From: Terribacillus sp. FSL K6-0262
Lineage (GTDB): Bacteria; Bacillota; Bacilli; Bacillales; Amphibacillaceae
NCBI RefSeq assembly: GCF_037977385.1
Contig: NZ_CP150277.1
Coordinates: 1,651,001-1,715,000, forward strand
Length of the DNA stretch: 64,000 nucleotides
Direction: 5' to 3'
Shown: piece by piece, positions 42,084 to 49,889 of the stretch
How the letters are laid out: every line of letters begins with the position of its first letter
Position numbering within the stretch: the first letter of the stretch is position 1
Program-made: the position numbers and the translations under genes
The notes under the pieces: generated by a model
Told to the model about the DNA's origin: nothing
The model's database searches: none
Seen by the model: the letters and a program-made list of their open reading frames with translations, nothing else

Positions 42084-43004
42084 ATGAATGTAGAGGAGCA
42101 ATGGACCAGTATTTTCGATTATTTGACGAGTGCCGAGCTCTGGACCAGCATTGGTTTTGTAGTATTGAAGATAGTTATGATCATTATATTGTCCATGGTG
42201 GTCGTACGTGTGGCCAATAATATTGTGGAGAGGACTTTCAATAATTCTTTGAGGGAAAAGGCTAATCTCAAGTCGCCGATAGTCTCGGAACGTCGAGAGA
42301 AAACATTAAAAAAATTGATTCAAAATGTAATCACCTATGTTGTGTACTTCACTGCTGTAGTGATGGTGTTGTCACAGCTTGGCTTAAATATAGGAGCGTT
42401 GATAGCAAGTGCAGGAGTCGCCGGCTTGGCTATCGGTTTCGGTGCACAAAGCTTGGTGAAGGATGTAATCAGCGGTTTCTTCATCATTTTTGAGAATCAA
42501 TTTTCCGTAGGCGATAATATTCAGACAGCCGGAATCAGGGGAGACGTTGAAGAAATTGGCTTGCGTACATGTAAGATACGAAACTGGACAGGCGAATTGC
42601 ACATCATACCGAATGGTAATATTACGCAAGTCACCAATTTCTCTGTGCATAACAGTTTAGGGGTATTGGATATCAACGTTCCATATGAGGCTGATTTGCA
42701 ACTGGCTGAAGAAGTCATCATGCAGGTATTATTGGAGCTGCCGGCCGAATACCCGGAAATTCAATCAACACCGCAGTTGTTAGGAGTGGAGACTTTATCT
42801 ACTTCGCATATCGTCCTGCGCGCCATCATTGAGACGTTACCGATGGAACATTTTGGTGTGGCCCGGGAAGCAAGAAACCGGATCAAAACAAAATTACTGG
42901 AACGAAATATCAGTATTCCAGCTCCTAGACTGGTCATGTATAATAAACAAGAAGCAGAAGAACTCATGAAGGAAAATGCCATAAGGGGGAGTGCTCGTGA
43001 ATGA
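42084..43004 (+). CDS. Small-conductance mechanosensitive channel (MscS family)
   Basis: A 306-aa channel that releases solutes on hypo-osmotic shock. Two N-terminal helices precede the pore helix LIASAGVAGLAIGFGAQSLVKDVISGFFIIFE, which has the glycine/alanine packing of MscS, and then the beta and alpha-beta cytoplasmic domain (IIPNGNITQVTNFS). GAGGAG lies upstream of the ATG at 42084. It overlaps yyzM by 8 bases. Confidence 0.93.
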   Translation: MNVEEQWTSIFDYLTSAELWTSIGFVVLKIVMIIILSMVVVRVANNIVERTFNNSLREKANLKSPIVSERREKTLKKLIQNVITYVVYFTAVVMVLSQLGLNIGALIASAGVAGLAIGFGAQSLVKDVISGFFIIFENQFSVGDNIQTAGIRGDVEEIGLRTCKIRNWTGELHIIPNGNITQVTNFSVHNSLGVLDINVPYEADLQLAEEVIMQVLLELPAEYPEIQSTPQLLGVETLSTSHIVLRAIIETLPMEHFGVAREARNRIKTKLLERNISIPAPRLVMYNKQEAEELMKENAIRGSARE

Positions 43005-43203
43005 CAAAGTCTATCAGCTGAATGATGTGGTGCAAATGAAAAAGGCCCATCCATGCGGCGAAAATCGCTGGAAAATCATCCGATTGGGAATGGATATCCG
43101 GATTAAATGTGAAGGCTGCGGTCATAGCGTGCTCATTCCTCGGAAAAAATTCGAGACAAAGATGAAAAAAGTTTTGGAGCACGCAGAAGAACCGACAAAT
43201 TAA
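42997..43203 (+). CDS. yyzM: DUF951 protein YyzM
   Basis: A 68-aa protein matching B. subtilis YyzM almost throughout (LNDVVQMKKAHPCGENRWKI; CEGCGHSVLIPRKKFE). Cys38-x-x-Cys41-like spacing in CEGC plus Cys in HPCG suggests a zinc-binding knuckle. Function unknown. I choose the GTG at 42997, 6 bases after GGGGGAG; the GTG at 42991 abuts that site. It is embedded in the mscS-yyzM-ychF order usual for Bacillaceae. Confidence 0.87.
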   Translation: MNDKVYQLNDVVQMKKAHPCGENRWKIIRLGMDIRIKCEGCGHSVLIPRKKFETKMKKVLEHAEEPTN

Positions 43204-43210
43204 TATGACT

Positions 43211-43226
43211 TGTTTCACGTGAAACA
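43211..43226. promoter_or_regulatory. parS site downstream of yyzM
   Basis: A perfect TGTTTCACGTGAAACA palindrome, 8 bases past the yyzM stop. Confidence 0.95.
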
Positions 43227-43230
43227 TAGA

Positions 43231-43267
43231 AGCCTGGCTGATGTTGTCATCGGACAGGCTTTTTTAT
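43231..43267 (+). terminator. Terminator of mscS-yyzM
   Basis: AGCCTG (43231-43236) pairs with CAGGCT (43255-43260), with further inner pairs CTGATG/CATCGG, followed by six T. Confidence 0.82.
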
Positions 43268-43334
43268 TCTGTAAAATCGTTTTACTGCAATCAATAAGTA
43301 TATAAATGACTAAAATCCTTACATATTTTTGCTG

Positions 43335-43534
43335 TTTCATACAGAATAGTGTACTCTAGAAGTACGTATGTTTACTTGGACAAAGTAAGGGAAAACTGGC
43401 ATGCTAAGCGTAAGTCAGTTACCGGTGCTGCCCCATCTTCCCTGTCCCTGGGCGGAGTGTTCAGTAAGCAGATCTATATTGGTTCGCTGTGTTCGATGAA
43501 AAGCGGCCAGGACACTTAAGGAGTGGAAGATTAC
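43335..43534 (+). ncRNA. Long, apparently structured leader of ychF
   Basis: No coding sequence is seen in the 331 bases between yyzM and ychF. After a possible promoter (TTGCTG, 17 bases, TACTCT) about 170 bases of leader follow. GGACA with TGTCC and GGGAA with TTCCC can form a composite stem enclosing an AACTG/CAGTT hairpin and CCGGTGCTGCCCC; a second domain begins GGGCGGAGTGTTC and ends GGACACTTAAGG at the ychF ribosome-binding site. No known riboswitch class was recognised. Confidence 0.45.
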
Positions 43535-44635
43535 ATGGCTTTAACAGCAGGTATTGTCGGATTACCGAACGTCGGTAAATCCACATTGTTCAATGCGATC
43601 ACACAAGCGGGGGCGGAATCTGCCAACTATCCGTTCTGTACGATCGATCCAAATGTCGGCATTGTAGAAGTCCCGGATTCACGTTTAAATAAATTGACTG
43701 AACTGGTCAAACCGAAGAAAACCATCCCAACTGCATTCGAATTCACTGATATCGCTGGTATTGTGAAAGGTGCGAGCAAGGGAGAAGGACTTGGCAACCA
43801 GTTCCTATCCCACATCCGTCAAGTAGACGCAATCGTTCACGTCGTTCGCTGCTTTGATGATGAAAATATCACGCATGTATCCGGTAAAGTCGATCCAATC
43901 GATGATATCGAGACAATCAATCTGGAATTGATCTTTGCAGACCTTGATTCTGTCAATAAACGCCTGCAGCGTGTAGAGAAGCTTGCCCGTCAAAAAGACA
44001 AAGAAGCTGTTGCAGAACAAGAAGTCCTATCCAAGATCAAAGAAGCACTAGAGAATGAACAGCCTGCCCGTGCGCTGGAATTCACGGATGAACAGCAAAA
44101 GATCGTAAAAGGCTTGCATCTTTTGACAAGCAAACCGGTTTTGTACGCTGCTAACGTGAGTGAAGAAGAAGTTGCAGATCCGTCCGCTAATGAAAATCTT
44201 GCCAAGGTACAGGAGTTTGCGGCAAATGAAGGCGCACAGGTAATCGTTGTTTGTGCGAAGATCGAGTCGGAAATTGCTGAGCTTGAAGGCGAGGAAAAGG
44301 AAATGTTCCTCGAAGAGTTAGGCATTCCAGAGTCAGGTTTGGATCAGCTGATCAAGGCTTCTTACAGCCTGCTTGGCTTGGCGACTTATTTCACGGCCGG
44401 GGAACAGGAAGTGCGGGCTTGGACCTTCAAGAAAGGTATCAAAGCGCCTCAGGCTGCAGGTATCATTCATACTGATTTTGAAAAAGGGTTCATCCGGGCA
44501 GAAACCGTTTCTTATGAGGACCTGGTTGATGCTGGTTCCATGGCTGTCGCAAAAGAGCGCGGGAAGGTTCGCTTGGAAGGTAAAGAGTATTTGGTGCAAG
44601 ACGGAGATGTCATGCATTTCCGTTTCAACGTGTAA
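43535..44635 (+). CDS. ychF: Redox-regulated ATPase/GTPase YchF
   Basis: A 366-aa Obg-family P-loop ATPase, the same length as B. subtilis YyaF. The P-loop GLPNVGKST is near residues 8-16, followed by DIAGIVKGASKGEGLGNQFL, a coiled-coil insertion and the C-terminal TGS domain (AWTFKKGIKAPQAAGIIHTDFEKGF). It associates with ribosomes and stress responses in other bacteria. I start at ATG 43535, 11 bases after AAGGAG. A long leader suggests RNA-level control. Confidence 0.95.
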   Translation: MALTAGIVGLPNVGKSTLFNAITQAGAESANYPFCTIDPNVGIVEVPDSRLNKLTELVKPKKTIPTAFEFTDIAGIVKGASKGEGLGNQFLSHIRQVDAIVHVVRCFDDENITHVSGKVDPIDDIETINLELIFADLDSVNKRLQRVEKLARQKDKEAVAEQEVLSKIKEALENEQPARALEFTDEQQKIVKGLHLLTSKPVLYAANVSEEEVADPSANENLAKVQEFAANEGAQVIVVCAKIESEIAELEGEEKEMFLEELGIPESGLDQLIKASYSLLGLATYFTAGEQEVRAWTFKKGIKAPQAAGIIHTDFEKGFIRAETVSYEDLVDAGSMAVAKERGKVRLEGKEYLVQDGDVMHFRFNV

Positions 44636-44671
44636 GGTCGGATCCTCATCACATAAATATGTGGAATAAGC

Positions 44672-44700
44672 TTGCTTAACGGCAGATAATTTGCTATAAT
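44672..44700 (+). promoter_or_regulatory. Promoter of rpsF-ssb-rpsR
   Basis: TTGCTT (44672-44677), a 17-base spacer and a perfect TATAAT (44695-44700) preceded by TGC; it starts the ribosomal-protein operon leader. Confidence 0.8.
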
Positions 44701-44719
44701 TCTTCATTGTGAGTAATTA

Positions 44720-44790
44720 CGTTTTTTAAAGATTACTCCTTGCTCTTATGAGAGATAAGAGCCGTTAAGTCCAAAAGGAGGTGCAAACGG
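44720..44790 (+). ncRNA. Putative S6:S18 autoregulatory leader of rpsF
   Basis: The leader holds GCTCTTAT-GAGAG-ATAAGAGC followed by CCG just before the rpsF ribosome-binding site, resembling the S6:S18-binding leader known upstream of rpsF in many bacteria. Binding of the S6:S18 complex would lower translation of the operon. Assigned by position and shape only. Confidence 0.5.
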
Positions 44791-45081
44791 ATGAGAGATT
44801 ACGAAATCATGTACATCGTCCGCCCAGATATCGAGGAAGAAGCTAAAACTGCTCTAGTTGAGCGTTTCAACGGAATCCTGACTGATAATGGTGCGGAAAT
44901 CGAGAAAGTTGACGAGAAAGGCAAAAAACGCCTTGCTTACGAAATCAACGACTATCGTGATGGCTACTACTACGTCATTAATCTTAAAGGCACTGAAGCC
45001 GCTATTAATGAATTCGACCGTCAGGCGAAATTCTCTGATGATATCATTCGTCAGATCGCGATTCGTCTAGACGAGAAATAA
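44791..45081 (+). CDS. rpsF: 30S ribosomal protein S6
   Basis: A 96-aa ribosomal protein, [17 protein letters not shown] at the start and the usual S6 core [32 protein letters not shown] precedes the ATG at 44791. First gene of the rpsF-ssb-rpsR operon. Confidence 0.97.
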   Translation: MRDYEIMYIVRPDIEEEAKTALVERFNGILTDNGAEIEKVDEKGKKRLAYEINDYRDGYYYVINLKGTEAAINEFDRQAKFSDDIIRQIAIRLDEK

Positions 45082-45093
45082 GGAGGGGTTCTG

Positions 45094-45588
45094 ATGTTAA
45101 ATCGTGTCGTACTTGTCGGCAGATTAACCAAGGATCCGGACCTGCGTTACACACCAAATGGAGTGGCAGTTGCCAACTTTACCTTAGCAGTAAACCGTCC
45201 TTTCTCTAATCAGTCAGGCGAACGTGAGGCAGATTTCATCAACTGTGTTGTATGGAGGCGTCCAGCTGAGAATCTGGCGAACTTCATGAGCAAAGGAAGT
45301 CTGGTTGGCGTCGATGGCCGTGTCCAAACGAGAAGCTTTGATAATCAAGAGGGCAACCGTGTATTTGTAACGGAAATCGTTGCAGACAGCGTACAATTCC
45401 TCGAGTCCAAAGGCAGTTCTCAAGGAGGCGGACAAGGTTCTTCTGGATACCAAAATCAGAACTCGAACTTCAACAATAATAACAATAACTTCAATAGCAA
45501 TAACAACTTTAACCGGAATAACGACCAAGATCCTTTCCGTGATAAAGGGGAACCGATCGATATTTCCGATGATGATTTACCATTCTAA
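45094..45588 (+). CDS. ssb: Single-stranded DNA-binding protein SSB
   Basis: A 164-aa protein with an N-terminal OB fold ([20 protein letters not shown], about 1-105), a disordered linker made largely of asparagine (about 120-148) and the conserved acidic tip DDDLPF that recruits repair and replication partners. AAGGAGGGG precedes the start. Corresponds to SsbA of B. subtilis. Confidence 0.97.
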   Translation: MLNRVVLVGRLTKDPDLRYTPNGVAVANFTLAVNRPFSNQSGEREADFINCVVWRRPAENLANFMSKGSLVGVDGRVQTRSFDNQEGNRVFVTEIVADSVQFLESKGSSQGGGQGSSGYQNQNSNFNNNNNNFNSNNNFNRNNDQDPFRDKGEPIDISDDDLPF

Positions 45589-45608
45589 TTTAAGGGAGGC
45601 AATCTGAC

Positions 45609-45839
45609 ATGGCAGCACGTCGCGGTCGCGCTAAGCGCAGAAAAGTATGCTATTTCACAGCAAATGGCATCACTTACATCGATTACAAAGACGTTGATTT
45701 GCTAAGACGTTTCATCTCCGAGCGTGGAAAAATTCTTCCTCGCCGTGTGACTGGAACTTCTGCAAAATACCAGCGTAAATTGACAATCGCAATTAAACGA
45801 GCTCGTCAAATGGCTCTATTGCCATACGTGAGCGAGTAA
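45609..45839 (+). CDS. rpsR: 30S ribosomal protein S18
   Basis: A 76-aa basic protein, nearly identical to the B. subtilis S18 core ([34 protein letters not shown]). It retains Cys14. It closes the rpsF-ssb-rpsR operon and is followed by two terminators. Confidence 0.97.
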   Translation: MAARRGRAKRRKVCYFTANGITYIDYKDVDLLRRFISERGKILPRRVTGTSAKYQRKLTIAIKRARQMALLPYVSE

Positions 45840-45843
45840 TGCA

Positions 45844-45877
45844 TAAAAGCATCGTCCATTTGGATGATGCTTTTTTA
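45844..45877 (+). terminator. First terminator after rpsR
   Basis: AAAGCATC with GATGCTTT and inner TCC/GGA pairs, followed by six T. Confidence 0.88.
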
Positions 45878-45904
45878 TATATCTTAATAGTTTTTCCTCA
45901 TATA

Positions 45905-45933
45905 GAAAGTCCCTGGAACAGGGGCTTTTTTTA
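45905..45933 (+). terminator. Second terminator after rpsR
   Basis: AAGTCCCTG pairs with CAGGGGCTT through a 3-base loop, followed by a long T run; a tandem back-up to the first. Confidence 0.8.
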
Positions 45934-45992
45934 TTGGATAGTTTTCGGAATTTAATTAATTTGATGATATGCCAGGTTGATAAACAAGATGC

Positions 45993-46020
45993 TTGAATCT
46001 AGATGCATAACTTCTATAAT
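45993..46020 (+). promoter_or_regulatory. Promoter of the MFS transporter gene
   Basis: TTGAAT (45993-45998), a 16-base spacer and perfect TATAAT (46015-46020) lie 44 bases upstream of the start. Confidence 0.65.
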
Positions 46021-46064
46021 GGAAAAAGTTGATTTTTAATCTGACCGAAGAAAGGAGCATCCAT

Positions 46065-47495
46065 ATGGCTGTTGCTACACAAACAATCGATAAACATGTG
46101 CAAGTGGAAAATCGTATTCCGCTGATTATTGTCTTGATGGTGGGGAATTTCATTGCGCTGATAAATGAGACCGTCATGAATGTCGCTTTGCCGAATATAG
46201 AAGAGACCTTGGGAATCAAAACGACAACTGCGCATTGGCTTTCTACAGGATATATGCTGACAATCGGTATACTCATTCCGATCAGTGCGTACTTGATGCA
46301 GCGTTTTACGACGAGGCAGCTGCTGCTTACTGCACTATCGTTTTTCTTTATCGGGACACTGGTTGCCGGTGTTGCTCCTGACTTTGCTGTTTTGCTGCTT
46401 GGACGTGTGATTCAGGCTTCTGGTTCAGGGATCATCATCCCGCTGGTGACGACAGTGATCATTACGATCACACCGCTGGCCAAACGTGGTTCGATGCTCG
46501 GTCTTCTGATGGTCGTCATTTTGTTTGCGCCAGCGATAGGTCCGGTATTTTCCGGTCTTGTGGTGGAGCAGGCTTCCTGGCGGTATGTGTTTATCAGTGT
46601 ACTGCCCCTGACGCTTGCCTTGCTTGGTTTTGCTGCTTATTATGTGCGTAATGTATTGGAGACGAAACGTACGAAAATCGATATATTGTCTGTCGTTTTG
46701 TCGGTAATCGGTTTCGGTTCGGTCGTGGTCGGCTTCAGCGGTGCCGGAGCGCAAGGATGGACCAGTCCGCTCGTACTGGGTGCCTTATTGATTGGCTTTG
46801 CTGCCATTGCGTACTTTGCTTATCGTCAATTTAACTTGGAGATGCCGATGCTTGATTTGCGGCCATATAGAAATAAGAACTTCCTGATGGCGATCCTGGT
46901 CACGATCACTGTCATGATGTGCTTTTTCGCCGCTATGATTCTATTGCCTGTGTTCATGCAGGATGCTTTGGGGATCAGTGCTTTTGATTCCGGCATTGTC
47001 CTGTTCCCGGGCGGTATCATGATTGCTGTGATGGCACTGTTTACAGGCCGGCTTTCTGATCGATTCGGACCTAAGCCCTTTGCTGTGACCGGAACAGTCC
47101 TCTTAGTGGGGATGATTGCATTGATGGCGACTATATCGACTGATACGTCCATGCTGCAGTTTACTTTGCTATATGTCGGCTTTACCTTTGCGATCGGGTT
47201 GATTTTGACTCCGATGACGACATTAGGCCTCAATCAGCTGTCAGAGGAGCTCTATTCCCACGGCAGTGCTTCCTTGAATGCTTTCAACCAAATCTCCGGG
47301 GCGATCGGTCCGGCGCTGTTCATCACCCTGATGAGCAGCGGGAGCCAAGCTGCAGCCGCCCAGGGTGCAGCTCATGCCATGACAGCTGGTGTACAGTTTG
47401 CTTTCACTATTGCGGGTGCTTTTGCCATAGCTGCTGTCGTTTTCGTCCTGCTCGTTAAACAATCCAAACCCATCCACCACTATCGATACGAATGA
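46065..47495 (+). CDS. MFS multidrug exporter, DHA2 (14-TM) family
   Basis: A 476-aa polytopic protein of the drug:H+ antiporter-2 family, similar to LmrB/EmrB-type exporters. About 14 helices are expected; motif A-like RLSDRFGPKPF is in the middle, the export motif C appears as APAIGPVFSGLV, and the N-terminal ALINETVMNVALPNI is typical of DHA2. I start at ATG 46065, after GAAAGGAG. No regulator gene is adjacent. Its substrate is unknown. Confidence 0.9.
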   Translation: MAVATQTIDKHVQVENRIPLIIVLMVGNFIALINETVMNVALPNIEETLGIKTTTAHWLSTGYMLTIGILIPISAYLMQRFTTRQLLLTALSFFFIGTLVAGVAPDFAVLLLGRVIQASGSGIIIPLVTTVIITITPLAKRGSMLGLLMVVILFAPAIGPVFSGLVVEQASWRYVFISVLPLTLALLGFAAYYVRNVLETKRTKIDILSVVLSVIGFGSVVVGFSGAGAQGWTSPLVLGALLIGFAAIAYFAYRQFNLEMPMLDLRPYRNKNFLMAILVTITVMMCFFAAMILLPVFMQDALGISAFDSGIVLFPGGIMIAVMALFTGRLSDRFGPKPFAVTGTVLLVGMIALMATISTDTSMLQFTLLYVGFTFAIGLILTPMTTLGLNQLSEELYSHGSASLNAFNQISGAIGPALFITLMSSGSQAAAAQGAAHAMTAGVQFAFTIAGAFAIAAVVFVLLVKQSKPIHHYRYE

Positions 47496-47532
47496 GAAAT
47501 AGCGAGTTCCTAAGGGGGAGCTCGCTATTTTT
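47494..47532. terminator. Bidirectional terminator between the MFS and sirtuin genes
   Basis: AAATAGCGAG pairs with CTCGCTATTT, extended by TCC/GGA, with A/T runs on both sides between convergent genes. Confidence 0.88.
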
Positions 47533-48244
47533 GCAGCTGCTTTACGATTTTGGAAAGATCATCATGAATGACGACATCGAACAGCTCATCCATGACCGTT
47601 GGTTCCCGGTTGATCAAAATGGAGGGTTTGCCAAGTGAATTGGCATACTGGGGGAGTATGTTGAATGGACTCACGAGCAGGGAAGTGCCCAGTACAAGTA
47701 TCAGTTCACTTTGCCGTATCGCCCTTTCTGATCGGTCATGTTCTGTGATCGGGTCGCCAAACAGGACTACATCGGGTTTAAGTATTTGCTCACATTCTTT
47801 ACATACAGGGGTATCCGTTTCCAATAGGTAAGGTAAGTCATAGGACCTGCCGCAGTTTGGACAGGTGGCAGTATTCAAGGTTCCATGGTATTCGATGACA
47901 TGCTCATTGCCGGCAAGTGTATGGAGGCCATCGACATTTTGGGTGATGACAGTGATTTGCTTGCCGTCCGTTTCCAGCTTTTTCAGATAACGATGTACAT
48001 GGTTCGGACCGTAATCCTTAAGCAATTTCACGCGGAAGATATCCTTGTATTTCTGCCAGAAATCCACGGGATCCTTATAAAAGTAGTGGTTGGAAATATA
48101 ATATTCCCTGCTTTGATCAGCGGTCCAAAGACCATCCGTTGAACGGAAATCGGGTATACCGCTGGCAGTGGATACGCCGGCACCAGTCAGGACTGCCACT
48201 GAAGAAGCTCCTGCTATCATCCTTGCTGCTGTTTCCAATTGCAT
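47525..48244 (-). CDS. NAD-dependent protein deacylase (sirtuin)
   Basis: A 239-aa Sir2-family enzyme that removes acyl groups from lysine using NAD+. NAD-binding GAGVSTASGIPDFR, catalytic-site TQNVDGLHTLAG with the following YHGTL histidine, and zinc ligands CPNC and CKEC are all present. I start at ATG 48244, 8 bases after GGAGGG; two upstream ATGs lack a ribosome-binding site. Comparable to B. subtilis SrtN. It is head-on to replication and backs onto the serine T-box. Confidence 0.93.
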   Translation of the reverse strand: MQLETAARMIAGASSVAVLTGAGVSTASGIPDFRSTDGLWTADQSREYYISNHYFYKDPVDFWQKYKDIFRVKLLKDYGPNHVHRYLKKLETDGKQITVITQNVDGLHTLAGNEHVIEYHGTLNTATCPNCGRSYDLPYLLETDTPVCKECEQILKPDVVLFGDPITEHDRSERAIRQSELILVLGTSLLVSPFNILPQYANSLGKPSILINREPTVMDELFDVVIHDDLSKIVKQLQK

Positions 48245-48358
48245 AGAATATCCCTCCAGGTCATTTTCCATTTGGTCCAGTATAGCAAAAAAGCAAGGAA
48301 CAAGCAGATTCTCGTAAAATCCGAACAATCCGATTTGCTAAAATTATTAGAAAATGTA

Positions 48359-48386
48359 TTGACAATAGCTGTATGTCTGCTATGAT
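48359..48386 (+). promoter_or_regulatory. Promoter of the serine T-box operon
   Basis: Perfect TTGACA (48359-48364), a 16-base spacer and TATGAT (48381-48386) preceded by TGC. Confidence 0.8.
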
Positions 48387-48394
48387 AAATAAAA

Positions 48395-48700
48395 AATTGA
48401 ACCAAATGATAACTATGTCGATGAAGATCATACCTTTGTTCGTGCTTATCCAAGAGAGCTAGTGGCTGGTGTAAACTAGTATAATCCGTCAAAGGGCAGC
48501 ACTTCTGAATAGGCAGGCTGAATCCAGTAGGCTTGTCCGGTTTATGTCCGTTACGCATAGCTTCAATGAAGGCTGTCATGTCAGAACAGGCAGTGAAAAA
48601 AGGGTGGCACCGCGTGAGTGGATTCAAGCTTTTCGCCCCTTACTTAATAACAGGTAAGGGAGCGGAAGGCTTTTCTTATGGGCTTTTTTACCTGTTAAGA
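48395..48700 (+). ncRNA. T-box leader of the serC-like/serA operon
   Basis: The leader has the T-box core AGGGTGGCACCGCG at 48601-48614, then a terminator stem (CGCCCCTTAC with GGTAAGGGAGCG, about 48640-48667) and a T-rich run. Upstream, AGAGAGCTAGTGGCTGGTG is the Stem I signature. The operon content predicts a serine specifier; TCT at 48504-48506 is a candidate but this is not certain. It explains the 486-base gap before the aminotransferase gene. Confidence 0.92.
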
Positions 48701-48730
48701 TATCTTACAATCCAAGGAGGAAAAGAATTT

Positions 48731-49888
48731 ATGTTACCAGATCAGCTTTTACTACGGATTCCAGGACCGTCACCAATACCGCCGAGCGTACAGCGTGCGA
48801 TGAGCCAGCCTATGATAGGTCATCGCGGTGCAGAGACAACTGCTTTGCTGCAGCGGATCAAGCCTAAATTGAAGCCGGTCTTCGGTACGAAGCAGGATGT
48901 GCTGCTTGTGACGGGCAGCGGAACTGCCGGATTGGAAGCAGCAGTGGCCAATACCTCCAAGCCGGGAGATGAAGTGCTGGTCGTCGTCGTGGGTGCTTTC
49001 GGCGATCGGTTTGTCAAGATAGCCCAAGCATATCAGCTTCTGGTCCATCGCCTGGATGTGACTTGGGGAGAAGCGGCGAAACCGGATGATATAAAGAGTT
49101 ACTTGGAAGAACATCCGGGAATCAGCTCGGTCTTTGTCACCTATTGTGAAACATCCACAGGAGTGCTGAACCCGATCAAAGAAATTGCTGAAGCTATCCG
49201 TGAAGCTTCAGAGGCCTTGGTCATCGTGGATGGCGTATCCTGTGTGGCGGGTGTGGAGACGGAATTCGATGAGTGGGGCATCGACATTTTGGTGACAGGC
49301 ACACAGAAAGCATTCATGCTTCCGGGCGGGATGTTCTTTGCTGTAGTCAGTGATCGGGCATGGCGAGTGATCGAGGAGAATCCGCAGCCGCGATTTTACT
49401 TGGATTTGACGAAATATCGGGATGGTCTGGAAAAGGACAGCACGCCTTTTACACCAGCTTTATCCATTATGTTCGGACTCGAGCAAGTGCTGACATTGCT
49501 TGAGGAGGAAGGATTGGAGCAAGTGTATGCAAGGCATCGGCTGATGCGTGATATGACAAGAGCTGCCTTTCGTGCATTGGGGATACCGCTGCTTGTGGAG
49601 GATGCATATGCTTCCCCGACGGTGACTGCGATCAAACCGGACGATTTTGATGCGGAGCAGCTGCGTAAGCAATTGAAGCAGGAATTCAATTTGGCTTTTG
49701 CAGGCGGCCAGCAGCATATGAAGGGACAAATCTTCCGGATCGGTCATATGGGATATTGCTCGCCGGCAGATGTACTGCAGGTAATCGGGGCAGTGGAAAT
49801 AGGTCTTGTACAGATCGGCAAACAAGTGACAATGGGAGCAGGAACAGCAGCGGCACAGCAAATCTACTTGGAACGGGGAGTGAAGTGA
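48731..49888 (+). CDS. Class V aminotransferase, probable phosphoserine/serine aminotransferase
   Basis: A 385-aa PLP enzyme of the alanine-glyoxylate/serine-pyruvate aminotransferase group (COG0075, PucG-like). The cofactor lysine is in TGTQKAFMLPGG, and IPGPSPIPPSVQRAM is the family N-terminus. Its partner is serA under a serine T-box, so it probably supplies the SerC step (3-phosphohydroxypyruvate to phosphoserine), although it is not of the classical SerC family. CCAAGGAGG precedes the ATG at 48731. Its stop is 1 base from serA. Confidence 0.85.
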   Translation: MLPDQLLLRIPGPSPIPPSVQRAMSQPMIGHRGAETTALLQRIKPKLKPVFGTKQDVLLVTGSGTAGLEAAVANTSKPGDEVLVVVVGAFGDRFVKIAQAYQLLVHRLDVTWGEAAKPDDIKSYLEEHPGISSVFVTYCETSTGVLNPIKEIAEAIREASEALVIVDGVSCVAGVETEFDEWGIDILVTGTQKAFMLPGGMFFAVVSDRAWRVIEENPQPRFYLDLTKYRDGLEKDSTPFTPALSIMFGLEQVLTLLEEEGLEQVYARHRLMRDMTRAAFRALGIPLLVEDAYASPTVTAIKPDDFDAEQLRKQLKQEFNLAFAGGQQHMKGQIFRIGHMGYCSPADVLQVIGAVEIGLVQIGKQVTMGAGTAAAQQIYLERGVK

Positions 49889-49889
49889 T

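Noticed and set aside
45470..45540. Asparagine-codon-rich repetitive stretch
   Set aside because: Low-complexity linker of SSB, normal for the family, not a mobile or CRISPR repeat.
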